A stretch of 64,000 nucleotides of DNA from Saccharopolyspora indica. Lineage in GTDB: Bacteria; Actinomycetota; Actinomycetes; Mycobacteriales; Pseudonocardiaceae. Shown piece after piece: positions 48,438-56,359 of this stretch (its first letter is position 1; each line of letters starts with the position of its first letter). The translations under genes and the position numbers were made by a program. The notes below the pieces were generated by a model. That model saw only the letters and a list, made by a program, of their open reading frames with translations, did no database searches and was not told where the DNA came from. Location of the stretch: assembly GCF_027853965.1 (NCBI RefSeq), contig NZ_JAQGLB010000005.1, forward strand, positions 186,001 to 250,000, written 5' to 3'.

Positions 48438-49835
48438 GTGCACCCGAACCTCGCCGAGGACCTCGCCCGACTGCCCGAGCTGCTGGACGCGGCCCGCGGC
48501 TACGCCGGCGAGGTGCTCGCCGGAATCGCCGACCGGCCTGCCGCGAGCCCGCATCGGGCCCCGCAACCGGCGCCGCTGCCCGATCGCGGTCCCGGCGCGG
48601 AAGGCGCCTTCCAGCTGTTCCGCGACCAGTGGGCACCGGGCTTCTCGGCCAGCGCCGGACCGCGCTACCTCGGTTTCGTCACCGGCGGCACCACCCCGGC
48701 CGCCCTCGTCGGCGACTGGCTGACGAGCACGTTCGACCAGAACGCGGTGAGCTCGCTGGATTCGGCGGCACCGGTTCTGGAACGGCAGACCGTCGGCTGG
48801 CTGCGGGAGCTGTTCGGCCTGCCCTCGCACCAGGGGGCGTTCGTCAGCGGCGCGACGATGTCGAACTTCGTCGGGCTGGCCATCGCCCGCGAATGGGCGG
48901 GTGAACAGCTCGGCGTGTCGGTCGCCGAGGACGGGGTGGCCGCCCTCGGCGACCTCGCGGTCCTGTCCGGCAGCCCGCACTCCAGCACCCGCAAGGCGCT
49001 CGCCATGCTCGGGCTGGGCCGGGGCCGCCTCCGCCAGGTGCCCGCGCTGCCGGGCCGGGAGGCCGTCGACGTCGATCAGCTGGCCGCCGGGCTGGCAGCG
49101 CTGGACGGACGGCCCGCGATCGTGGTGGCCAACGCCGGAACGGTCAACACGGTGGACTTCGACGACCTGCGCGCGATCATCGCGTTGCGGCAGCGATTCC
49201 CGTTCTGGCTGCACGTCGACGCCGCGTTCGGCGGCTTCGCCGCGCTGTCGCCGCAGCACGCCGAGCTGGTCGCGGGGCTCGACGAGGCCGACTCGGTGTG
49301 CGCGGACCTGCACAAGTGGCTCAACGTGCCCTACGACAGCGCGGTCCAGTTCACCCGCCACCGGGACCTGCAACTGCGCGTCTTCCAGAACTCCGCGGCA
49401 TACCTGGGCCTGCCCACCGAGGACCCGGACTTCCTGCACCTCGTGCCGGAGAACTCCCGGCGGCTGCGCGCCCTGCCCACCTGGTTCACCCTCGCCGCCT
49501 ACGGACGCGACGGACACCGCGAGGTCGTGGAGCGCGACATCGCGCTGGCGCGGGAACTGGGCGATCGCGTCGCGGCCATGCCGCACCTGCGGCTGCTGGC
49601 ACCGGTGCGGCTCAACGTGGTCTGCTTCACCCTCGCCGAGAACCCCACCGGCGAGCGGGTCGGGAGGCTGAACCGCGCCGTGACCGAGTCGGGCGAGGCG
49701 TTCCTCACCCCGACCGTCCACGAAGGAACTCCCGGCCTGCGGGCCGCTTTCAGCAGCTGGCGCACCACCGGACCCGACGTCACCCGGGTCGCCGACGCGC
49801 TGCGAACCGCGGGTGACGGGCTCACCGGCGACTGA
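48438..49835 (+). CDS. Group II PLP-dependent decarboxylase
   Basis: 465 residues, fold type I. K293 in DLHKWLNVPYD binds PLP; HVDAAFGG carries the Asp that contacts the pyridine nitrogen; FVSGATMSNFVGLAIAR and TPAALVGDWLTSTFDQN are typical of aromatic-amino-acid and glutamate-type decarboxylases. The protein ends with the usual small domain. Three GTG codons are possible starts; GTG 48438 has GAAGG eight bases upstream. The substrate amino acid is not predictable from the motifs seen. It is not EgtE, despite being near the egt genes. Confidence 0.87.
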   Translation: MHPNLAEDLARLPELLDAARGYAGEVLAGIADRPAASPHRAPQPAPLPDRGPGAEGAFQLFRDQWAPGFSASAGPRYLGFVTGGTTPAALVGDWLTSTFDQNAVSSLDSAAPVLERQTVGWLRELFGLPSHQGAFVSGATMSNFVGLAIAREWAGEQLGVSVAEDGVAALGDLAVLSGSPHSSTRKALAMLGLGRGRLRQVPALPGREAVDVDQLAAGLAALDGRPAIVVANAGTVNTVDFDDLRAIIALRQRFPFWLHVDAAFGGFAALSPQHAELVAGLDEADSVCADLHKWLNVPYDSAVQFTRHRDLQLRVFQNSAAYLGLPTEDPDFLHLVPENSRRLRALPTWFTLAAYGRDGHREVVERDIALARELGDRVAAMPHLRLLAPVRLNVVCFTLAENPTGERVGRLNRAVTESGEAFLTPTVHEGTPGLRAAFSSWRTTGPDVTRVADALRTAGDGLTGD

Positions 49836-49882
49836 TCGAATACGCTCCGGAGCAGCTCGACCCCGCTCGGTGAGGAGAAGCA

Positions 49883-51391
49883 GTGAAGCGCTCGTTCGCA
49901 CTCGGTCTGGCCAGTGCCGCGGTGCTCGCCAGCACAGCGGTCACCGGCGTGACCGCGCAGGCGGCACCGGGCCTGCAGTTCGGACCGTGCCCGGAAGACG
50001 TCAGCAAGCCCTACCCGCAGCTGCAGTGCGCCGAGCTGCAGGTCCCGCTGGACCACGGCGACCCGGGCGGCGAACAGCTGAAGCTGCTCGTCTCCAAGCA
50101 GCCCGCGCGCAAACCCGAATCCCGCCGGGGAGTCCTGCTGATCAACCCGGGAGGCCCCGGCGGACCGGGCGTCGGGTTCGCCGGGGCGCTGGCGCCCAAG
50201 CTGCCCGGGGCGGTGCTCGACAGCTACGACCTGATCGGCTTCGACACCCGCAACACCGCGCACAGCACCCCGATCACCTGCGTGGACGCAGCCACCTACT
50301 GGAAGACGCCGCTGCCCGACCCGGACTCGCCGCAGGCGCGGGAGCAGAACTGGCAGCGCGCCCAGCAGTACGCCGACGGCTGCCAGCAGCGCGCCGGGAA
50401 GTACCTGCCGCACCTGACCACCCCGAGCAACGCCCGGGACATGGACCGGATCCGGGAGGCCCTGGGCGAGCAGCGGATCAGCTACCTCGGCTACTCCTAC
50501 GGCACCTACCTGGGCGCGGTGTACGGGCAGCTCTTCCCGGAGCGGGTGGACCGGATGGTCCTGGACAGCGTGACCAACCCGGACACCTCGGAGATCTGGT
50601 ACCGCAACAACCTCAACCAGGACGTCGCCGCCCAGCACCGGCTCGGGATGTACTTCGACTGGATCGCCCGGCACGACCAGGTCTTCCACCTGGGCACCGA
50701 GCGCGCCCAGGTGCAGGCCGCGTGGGACGGCGTGCAGGCCGAGCTGCGCAAGGCGCCCCGCGGGAACCTCGGTCCGGCGGAGTTCATCGACACCACCTTC
50801 AACGCGCTCTACGGCGAGAGCAGCTGGAAGGACATCGCCGAAGGGCTGGCCGACTTCCACCTCCGCAACGACGAGAAGAAGCTCGCCGCCCTGGTCAAGC
50901 CCAAGGACGAGGTGGCCGAGAACGGCAACGCCATCTACAACGCGGTGGAGTGCGTGGACGCGCCGTGGCCGACCCGGCAGCGCGAGTGGGAGCGCGACTC
51001 CGAGCGGCTGGCCGCCGACTACCCGCTGGCCGCCTGGTACAACAGCTGGACCGTGGCGCCCTGCCGGTTCTGGCACGCGCCCGCCCAGCAGCCGCTGAAG
51101 ATCACCGGCGACGGCCTGCCGCCGGTGCTGCTGTTCAACTCCGAGCACGACGTGGCCACGCCGTACCAAGGCGCGCTGGAGATGCACCGCTCGCTGCCGT
51201 CGTCGGTCCTGGTCACCGAGAAGGACGCGGGCAAGCACGGCGTGTGGGCGCTGGCGGGCAACGCCGAAGCCGACCGCATCGGCACCGACTACCTGGTCAA
51301 CGGGGTGCTGCCACCCGAGGACGTCACGCTCCCCGGGCACCCGGATCCCGACCCGGCGGCCCCCGCGCCGAAGACCCTTGACCTGCCCTGA
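49883..51391 (+). CDS. Secreted tripeptidyl aminopeptidase-like alpha/beta hydrolase
   Basis: 502 residues from GTG 49883 with GAGGAGAAG upstream. A signal peptide (MKRSFALGLASAAVLASTAVTGVTAQA, cleavage near 27) precedes an alpha/beta-hydrolase domain with LINPGGPGGPGVGF, nucleophile S205 in GYSYGTYLG, acid Asp in NSEHDVATP and His in GKHGV; the last third is the TAP-like C-terminal domain. Homologues release tripeptides from protein N-termini outside the cell. The POT peptide importer is encoded convergently next door, a fitting pair. Confidence 0.9.
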   Translation: MKRSFALGLASAAVLASTAVTGVTAQAAPGLQFGPCPEDVSKPYPQLQCAELQVPLDHGDPGGEQLKLLVSKQPARKPESRRGVLLINPGGPGGPGVGFAGALAPKLPGAVLDSYDLIGFDTRNTAHSTPITCVDAATYWKTPLPDPDSPQAREQNWQRAQQYADGCQQRAGKYLPHLTTPSNARDMDRIREALGEQRISYLGYSYGTYLGAVYGQLFPERVDRMVLDSVTNPDTSEIWYRNNLNQDVAAQHRLGMYFDWIARHDQVFHLGTERAQVQAAWDGVQAELRKAPRGNLGPAEFIDTTFNALYGESSWKDIAEGLADFHLRNDEKKLAALVKPKDEVAENGNAIYNAVECVDAPWPTRQREWERDSERLAADYPLAAWYNSWTVAPCRFWHAPAQQPLKITGDGLPPVLLFNSEHDVATPYQGALEMHRSLPSSVLVTEKDAGKHGVWALAGNAEADRIGTDYLVNGVLPPEDVTLPGHPDPDPAAPAPKTLDLP

Positions 51392-51397
51392 ACGCGA

Positions 51398-51430
51398 GGG
51401 AGGCCGGGCCCGAACCGGACCCGGCCTCCC
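51398..51430. terminator. Bidirectional terminator between peptidase and POT genes
   Basis: GGGAGGCCGGG and CCCGGCCTCCC, a perfect 11-bp stem around an 11-base loop, in the 55-bp gap between convergent stop codons. Confidence 0.8.
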
Positions 51431-51446
51431 CAGCGCGCTCGAACGA

Positions 51447-52922
51447 TCAGAGCACGCCGTGCATCTTGCGCTTGATGCTCTTGGAGAACACCAGCAGCAG
51501 CGCGGCGCAGGCGATGGTGGCCAGACCGACGATGCCGAAGTAGATCTGCTGGTTGTCCACCGAGTAGGACTTCACCAGCTGGGCGCCCAGGCCCTGCCCC
51601 ATCGCCGGGGCCAGGAAGTACAGGCCCATGGTCTGGGAGGCGAAGACCTTCGGCGCCAGCTTGGTGCTGGCCGACAGGCCCACCGGGGAGAGCAGCAGCT
51701 CACCGATGGTCAGGATCACGAACACCATCGCCAGCATCAGCGGCAGGTGCTTGTCGTCGCCCGCGACGGTCTTCGACAGCACGACCCACAGGAACGCGAG
51801 GCCGACGAAGAACAGCCCGCCGACGAACTTCTGCGGGGTGGTGGGCTGGCGGTTGCCCAGCTTCATCCACAGCGCGGCCAGCACCGGCGCCAGGATGATG
51901 ATCGCCAGCGAGTTGATCGACTGGAACCACGATGCCGGGATCTCGAACCCGAGGATGTTCAGGTCGGTGTCCGCCTCGGCGATGTTGGCCAGCGTGTTCG
52001 GCTGCTGCTCGAACAGCAGGAAGAACAGCGCGGTGGCCAGGAACAGCGGGATGTAGGCGATGAGCCGGTCCCGCTCGATCTTGGTGATCTGCTTGCTGGA
52101 GAGCATCGCCGCGAAGTAGACGACCGGCAGCACCGCCGAGATGATGCTGATCAGGTTGACCATGCCGTCGAGGCCCACCACGCCGCTCACCGACAGGCCG
52201 CCGAGCACCACGACGAACAGCACCGCGATGCCGATCACGCGGCCCAGCACGCGGCCCTTGTGATCCGCGGGCAGCGGGTTGACCGGCTTGAGCCCGGCCG
52301 AACCGAGGTTCTTGCGCCCGAGCGAGTACTGCACGAGCCCGATCGCCATGCCTACCGCGGCCGCGCCGAAGCCCCAGTGCCAGCCGACCCGCTCGCCGAG
52401 CGTGCCCGACACCAGCGGCGCGAGGAAACCGCCCAGGTTGATGCCCATGTAGTAGATCGAGAAGCCGGCGTCGCGGCGGGTGTCGTCGTCGCTGTAGAGA
52501 CCGCCGACCAGGCCGGACACGTTCGGCTTGAGCAGGCCGGTGCCGATGACCAGCAGCACCAGGCCGAGCACCACGGTGGCGACGCCACCGGGCAGCGCCA
52601 GGCAGATGTGGCCGAGCATGATGACCACGCCGCCCCAGAACACCGCCGACTGCGCGCCCATGACCCGGTCGGCCAGCCAGCCGCCGACCACGCCGGTCAT
52701 GTACACCGAGGCACCGTAGACGCCGACCACCGACAGCGCGGTCGATTCCGGAATGCCCAGGCCGCCGTCGGCGATCGCGCTGTACAGGTAGTAGGCCAGA
52801 ATCGCCCGCATGCCGTAGTAGGAGAAGCGCTCCCACATCTCGGTGAAGAACAGCGTCGACAGGCCGCGGGGGTGTCCGAAGAACCCCTGCTGCGGTGCGT
52901 CCGCAACCGTGGGTGAACTCAC
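51447..52922 (-). CDS. Proton-dependent oligopeptide transporter (POT/PTR family)
   Basis: 491 residues with about 14 spans. The POT signature EMWERFSYYGMRAIL (an E-xx-E-R-F-x-Y-Y motif) lies in helix 1, followed by GGWLADRVMG and GFSIYYMGINLGGFLAPLVSG (PTR2 signature). It imports di- and tripeptides with protons. Of the two GTG codons, 52922 is six bases after GAGAGGAC and is the better start; 52928 is too close. It probably takes up the products of the neighbouring secreted tripeptidyl peptidase. Confidence 0.92.
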   Translation of the reverse strand: MSSPTVADAPQQGFFGHPRGLSTLFFTEMWERFSYYGMRAILAYYLYSAIADGGLGIPESTALSVVGVYGASVYMTGVVGGWLADRVMGAQSAVFWGGVVIMLGHICLALPGGVATVVLGLVLLVIGTGLLKPNVSGLVGGLYSDDDTRRDAGFSIYYMGINLGGFLAPLVSGTLGERVGWHWGFGAAAVGMAIGLVQYSLGRKNLGSAGLKPVNPLPADHKGRVLGRVIGIAVLFVVVLGGLSVSGVVGLDGMVNLISIISAVLPVVYFAAMLSSKQITKIERDRLIAYIPLFLATALFFLLFEQQPNTLANIAEADTDLNILGFEIPASWFQSINSLAIIILAPVLAALWMKLGNRQPTTPQKFVGGLFFVGLAFLWVVLSKTVAGDDKHLPLMLAMVFVILTIGELLLSPVGLSASTKLAPKVFASQTMGLYFLAPAMGQGLGAQLVKSYSVDNQQIYFGIVGLATIACAALLLVFSKSIKRKMHGVL

Positions 52923-52947
52923 GATCACGTCCTCTCGTTGACCAGGC

Positions 52948-52960
52948 GGCGGTGACCGCC
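52948..52960. promoter_or_regulatory. Palindrome upstream of the POT transporter gene
   Basis: GGCGGT-G-ACCGCC, 6-bp perfect arms, 26 bases before the POT start. It is a candidate operator or leader hairpin. The rest of the 253-bp gap to the next gene shows repeated GGTTAC motifs and nothing else that I recognise. Confidence 0.35.
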
Positions 52961-53175
52961 TTCGGTTGTGCCGCGAGGTTGGTTACCCGCGCGTAAGAAA
53001 CTGCTCGGCAGGTTACGACTCCCCGAAGTGGCCCAGACCACCGGGGCGTAAACCCGCCTCACCGCGCACGACACATCGCGACGTTCCAGTCACACTGGGA
53101 GCCCGCTAGCTGCAGATCCGTTGGCACCGACGATCAGCGCGTGACCGGATTCACACCCGTACCCCAGGAGGAATC

Positions 53176-53736
53176 GTGCAGCTGTTGACGGCCCACCGCA
53201 CAGCGATGGCGGAATTCGACGCCCGGGTGCGGCGCATCGAGGCGAAGCAGTGGGACAACCCTACGCCGTGCACCGAGTGGAACGTCCGTGACCTGCTCAA
53301 CCACCTGGTCTCCGAGCAGCTCTGGGCACCGTGGCTGCTGGACGGCGCCACCCTCGACGAGGTGGGCGATCGCTTCGACGGCGACGTGCTGGGCGAGGAC
53401 CCGGTCGGCGCGTGGACCGCGGCCGCCGACGCGGCGCGGCGGGCGTGGGACGCACCGGGGGCCACCAGCGGTGAGGTGAACGTCACCGGCGGCGTGATCC
53501 CGGCCGAGGACTACGGCTGGCAGATGACCGCGGACCTGGCGGTGCACGCGTGGGACCTGGCCCGCGGGATCGGCGCCGACGAGCGGCTGAACCCCGAGCT
53601 GGTGGCCGAACTGCACACCGTGCTGGCCCCGCAGGTGCCCGCCTGGCAGGGCTTGGGGATCTTCGCCGCACCGCGCCAGGTGCCGCCGGACGCCGACGAG
53701 CAGACCAGGCTGCTGGCGCTGGTCGGCCGGTCCTGA
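53176..53736 (+). CDS. TIGR03086/maleylpyruvate-isomerase-fold metal-binding protein
   Basis: 186 residues of the DinB-like mycothiol-dependent isomerase superfamily. The family marks are CTEWNVRDLLNHLVSEQLWAP (His ligand in LLNHL) and the C-terminal DLAVHAWDLARGIG (His ligand in AVHAWD). Members bind a divalent metal and often act with mycothiol, the low-molecular-weight thiol of actinomycetes, in detoxification. GTG 53176 follows AGGAGGAATC. The specific reaction is unknown; the gene seems to be a single transcription unit. Confidence 0.85.
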   Translation: MQLLTAHRTAMAEFDARVRRIEAKQWDNPTPCTEWNVRDLLNHLVSEQLWAPWLLDGATLDEVGDRFDGDVLGEDPVGAWTAAADAARRAWDAPGATSGEVNVTGGVIPAEDYGWQMTADLAVHAWDLARGIGADERLNPELVAELHTVLAPQVPAWQGLGIFAAPRQVPPDADEQTRLLALVGRS

Positions 53737-53771
53737 GCGCGTCGTTCGCGTTGGCGCGCAACCGATCACGG

Positions 53772-53777
53772 TACAAT
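53772..53777 (+). promoter_or_regulatory. -10 element (TACAAT) of the CNNM operon
   Basis: TACAAT closely matches the TANNNT consensus and stands out in GC-rich DNA, with TTGGCG 15 bases upstream as a partial -35. A start near 53784 would give a leader of about 130 bases before GTG 53914. Confidence 0.5.
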
Positions 53778-53783
53778 CGGCGG

Positions 53784-53913
53784 GCGTATCCTTCCCTTTT
53801 CGAGGAGTGACGGCTTCAGTGCCTGCGGCACAATCCCCTGACGGGGGCAGTACCGGGCCGGGGATCCTTCCCGGCGTTTCCGAGTTCGTGCGCGGTCGCC
53901 CGCGAGGTGACCG
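53784..53913 (+). ncRNA. Structured 5' leader of the CNNM operon, possible riboswitch
   Basis: Three perfect hairpins follow each other: GTGCC-TGC-GGCAC (53819-53831), CCCC-TGAC-GGGG (53835-53846) and GCCGGG-N7-CCCGGC (53857-53875), preceded by an unpaired CTTCCCTTTTCGAGGAGTG stretch. Cation-transport genes often carry metal-sensing leaders, but I cannot match this to a known Mg2+ or Mn2+ class. Confidence 0.4.
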
Positions 53914-55254
53914 GTGATCGACATTCTCCTGTCGGTGTTGGGTTTGGTCTTCGTCGGCGTGCTCACCCTGGGCACCGGCCTGGCGGTGGCTGCCGAGTTC
54001 TCGCTGACGTCTCTTGAGCGCAGCACGGTTGATGCTCATGTGCATGCGGTGGGTGATAGGCGTGCGAGGGCGGTGCAGAAGGCGCATCGGACGTTGTCGT
54101 TCCAGCTTTCGGGTGCGCAGGTCGCGATCACGTTGACGACGTTGGTCACCGGTTATGTGGCTGAGCCGTTGATCGGTGAGTTGATCCGTCCGGTGTTGTT
54201 GGCGGTGGGTGTTCCGGTGTCGGCGGCGGGTGCGGTGTCGTTGACGTTGGCGATCTTGTTGGCGACGACGTTGTCGATGGTGTTCGGGGAGATGGTGCCG
54301 AAGAACCTGGCGATCGCGCGGCCGTTGCCGACGGCGCGGGCGGTGTCGGGGTATCACGCGCGGTTCTCGCAGGTGTTCCGGTGGTTGATCGATGCGATGA
54401 ACAACAGCGCGAACTGGGTGGTGCGTCGTTTCGGCGTGGAGCCGCAGGAGGAGTTGCGGTCGGCTCGTTCTCCGGAGGAGTTGGGGTCGATCGTGCGTTC
54501 CAGTGCTGAGCACGGGACGTTGGATGAGTCCACGGCGGAGTTGATGGATCGCTCGTTGCGGTTCGGTGACCGCACCGCAGAGGAACTGATGACTCCGCGT
54601 GTTCGGGTGGAGGCCTTGCAGGTCGGTGACACGGTGATGGACTTGCTGGAACTGGCTCGGCGCAGCGGGTTCTCGCGTTTCCCGGTGCACGGTGGTGATC
54701 TGGACGACATCCACGGCGTCGTCCACGTCAAGCAGGCCTTCGCCGTCGCGGCCGAGCACCGGCGCAGCACCGCGATCGAATCGCTGGCCCGACCGGTGCC
54801 GACCGTGCCCGAGACGCTGGCCGGCGACGCACTGCTCAACCGGCTGCGCGGCTCCGGCCTCCAGCTGGCCGTGGTGGTCGACGAGTACGGCGGTTCAGCG
54901 GGCATCGTGACCTTGGAAGACGTCGTCGAGGAGATCATCGGCGACGTCCGCGACGAGCACGACCGCCGGGAGATCGCCGCGGTGCGCCGCTCCGGCGACC
55001 GCACCTGGATCATCTCCGGCCTGCTGCGGCCCGACGAGCTCGCCGACGCCACCGGCTTCGCGATGCCCGACGGCGACTACGAGACCGCCGCCGGGTACGT
55101 GCTCAGCAAGCTCGGCCGCATCCCCGAGGTCGGCACCCGGCTGCCGGTGGACGACTGGGAGCTCACCGTGTCCCGAATGGACCGCAACCGCATCGCCGAA
55201 CTGCGGCTGACCCGCCAACCCGAGCACGCCGAGGCCACGGGAGCGACCCGATGA
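53914..55254 (+). CDS. CNNM/CorC-HlyC family membrane protein (first paralogue)
   Basis: 446 residues: DUF21/CNNM membrane domain of about four spans (residues 1-170, with GEMVPKNLAIARP), then a CBS pair (about 200-335, with LMTPRVRVEAL, SRFPVHGGDLDDIHGVVHVK and VVVDEYGGSAGIVTLEDVVEEIIGDV), then a C-terminal CorC_HlyC domain. The family handles divalent cations, often Mg2+ extrusion. GTG 53914 follows GAGGTGA. Bases 54010-54710 use a codon repertoire (G/T-ending, Leu mostly TTG) unlike the flanking parts of the same gene. It overlaps the next gene (ATGA). Confidence 0.92.
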   Translation: MIDILLSVLGLVFVGVLTLGTGLAVAAEFSLTSLERSTVDAHVHAVGDRRARAVQKAHRTLSFQLSGAQVAITLTTLVTGYVAEPLIGELIRPVLLAVGVPVSAAGAVSLTLAILLATTLSMVFGEMVPKNLAIARPLPTARAVSGYHARFSQVFRWLIDAMNNSANWVVRRFGVEPQEELRSARSPEELGSIVRSSAEHGTLDESTAELMDRSLRFGDRTAEELMTPRVRVEALQVGDTVMDLLELARRSGFSRFPVHGGDLDDIHGVVHVKQAFAVAAEHRRSTAIESLARPVPTVPETLAGDALLNRLRGSGLQLAVVVDEYGGSAGIVTLEDVVEEIIGDVRDEHDRREIAAVRRSGDRTWIISGLLRPDELADATGFAMPDGDYETAAGYVLSKLGRIPEVGTRLPVDDWELTVSRMDRNRIAELRLTRQPEHAEATGATR

Positions 55255-56291
55255 GCGATGGGTTCGCGATTCTGCTCGGTGTGGTGCTGCTGCTGCTGAA
55301 CGCGTTCTTCGTGGGCGCGGAGTTCTCGCTGCTGTCCTCGCGCCGGGACCGCCTGCAAGCCCTGGCCGCCCAGGGCAAGGCCCGCGCCCGGGTGGTGATC
55401 AACGCCAGCCAGCAGGGCTCGCTCATGCTGGCCAGCGCCCAGCTCGGCATCACCCTGTGCTCCCTCGGACTCGGACGCCTCGGCGAACCCGCCGTCGCCC
55501 ACCAGCTCCAAGCACCCTTCGCCGCGCTGGGCATCCCGGAGACGGTCACCCACGCGGTGTCCTTCGCCATCGCACTCGCCCTCGTGGTGGTGCTGCACGT
55601 GCTGGTCGGCGAGATGGTCCCGAAGAACCTGGCCATCGCCGAACCCGAGAAGGTCGCGCTGTGGCTGGTCCCGCCGCTGGTCGGGTTCGTCAAACTCGCC
55701 CGCCCCTTCATCGCCCTGTTCAACATGATGGCCAACACCATCCTCAAGATCATGCGAGTCGAACCCAAGGACGAGCTCGACACCGCCTACACCTCCGCCG
55801 AACTCGCCGAACTCCTCGTCGAATCCCGCCGCGAAGGACTCATCGACCACTCCGAACACCGCCGCCTCGCCCAAACCCTCTCCTCCGCCGACCACACCGT
55901 CACCGACGTCCTCGTCCCCACCGCCGAGGTCACCACGCTGCCCGCCCGCCCCACCCTGGGCGACGTGGAACGCGTCGTCGGCGAAACCGGGTTCTCCCGC
56001 TTCCCGGTGCGCGGGGACGACGGCGAGATGCGCGGCTACCTGCACATCAAGGACGTCCTCGACCAGGCCGGGCAGGACCCGTCCACCCCGATCGCACCGG
56101 CCCGCATCCGACGGCTGCCGACGGTCTCGGCCGCGGCCCGGCTCGACGAAGCGCTCGCCTCGCTGCGGCGCTCCGGCAGCCACCTCGCCACCGCCGTCGA
56201 CACCACCGGCGCACCCGTCGGCGTCGTCGCCATGGAAGACCTCGTCGAGGAATACGTCGGAACCGTCCGGGACGGCACTCACGTGCACTGA
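55251..56291 (+). CDS. CNNM/CorC family membrane protein (second paralogue, no CorC_HlyC domain)
   Basis: 346 residues: CNNM domain (about 1-175, with NAFFVGAEFSLLSSRRDRL and GEMVPKNLAIAEP) and a CBS pair (DVLVPTAEVTTL, SRFPVRGDDGEMRGYLHIKDVL and VVAMEDLVEEYVGTV). It stops after the CBS region, so it is shorter than its upstream partner and lacks the C-terminal domain. The two overlap by four bases and probably form a heteromer. Codons around 55440-56000 are strongly C- and A-ending, the mirror of the upstream gene's odd tract. Confidence 0.92.
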   Translation: MSDGFAILLGVVLLLLNAFFVGAEFSLLSSRRDRLQALAAQGKARARVVINASQQGSLMLASAQLGITLCSLGLGRLGEPAVAHQLQAPFAALGIPETVTHAVSFAIALALVVVLHVLVGEMVPKNLAIAEPEKVALWLVPPLVGFVKLARPFIALFNMMANTILKIMRVEPKDELDTAYTSAELAELLVESRREGLIDHSEHRRLAQTLSSADHTVTDVLVPTAEVTTLPARPTLGDVERVVGETGFSRFPVRGDDGEMRGYLHIKDVLDQAGQDPSTPIAPARIRRLPTVSAAARLDEALASLRRSGSHLATAVDTTGAPVGVVAMEDLVEEYVGTVRDGTHVH

Positions 56292-56295
56292 TGGC

Positions 56296-56325
56296 ACCGG
56301 GTCGGGCAATATCGCCCGACCCGGT
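56296..56325 (+). terminator. Terminator of the CNNM pair
   Basis: ACCGGGTCGGGC and GCCCGACCCGGT, a perfect 12-bp stem with an AATATC loop, begin five bases after the stop of the second CNNM gene and before the kinase start. Confidence 0.85.
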
Positions 56326-56359
56326 CACCCGTTCGCCGGAAGTGCGGGATGATCAGAAG

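Noticed and set aside
48438-49835. EgtE, the missing ergothioneine lyase
   Set aside because: The PLP protein has the group II decarboxylase motif DLHKWLN and HVDAAFGG rather than a cysteine-desulfurase-like EgtE pattern, and other genes separate it from the egt operon.
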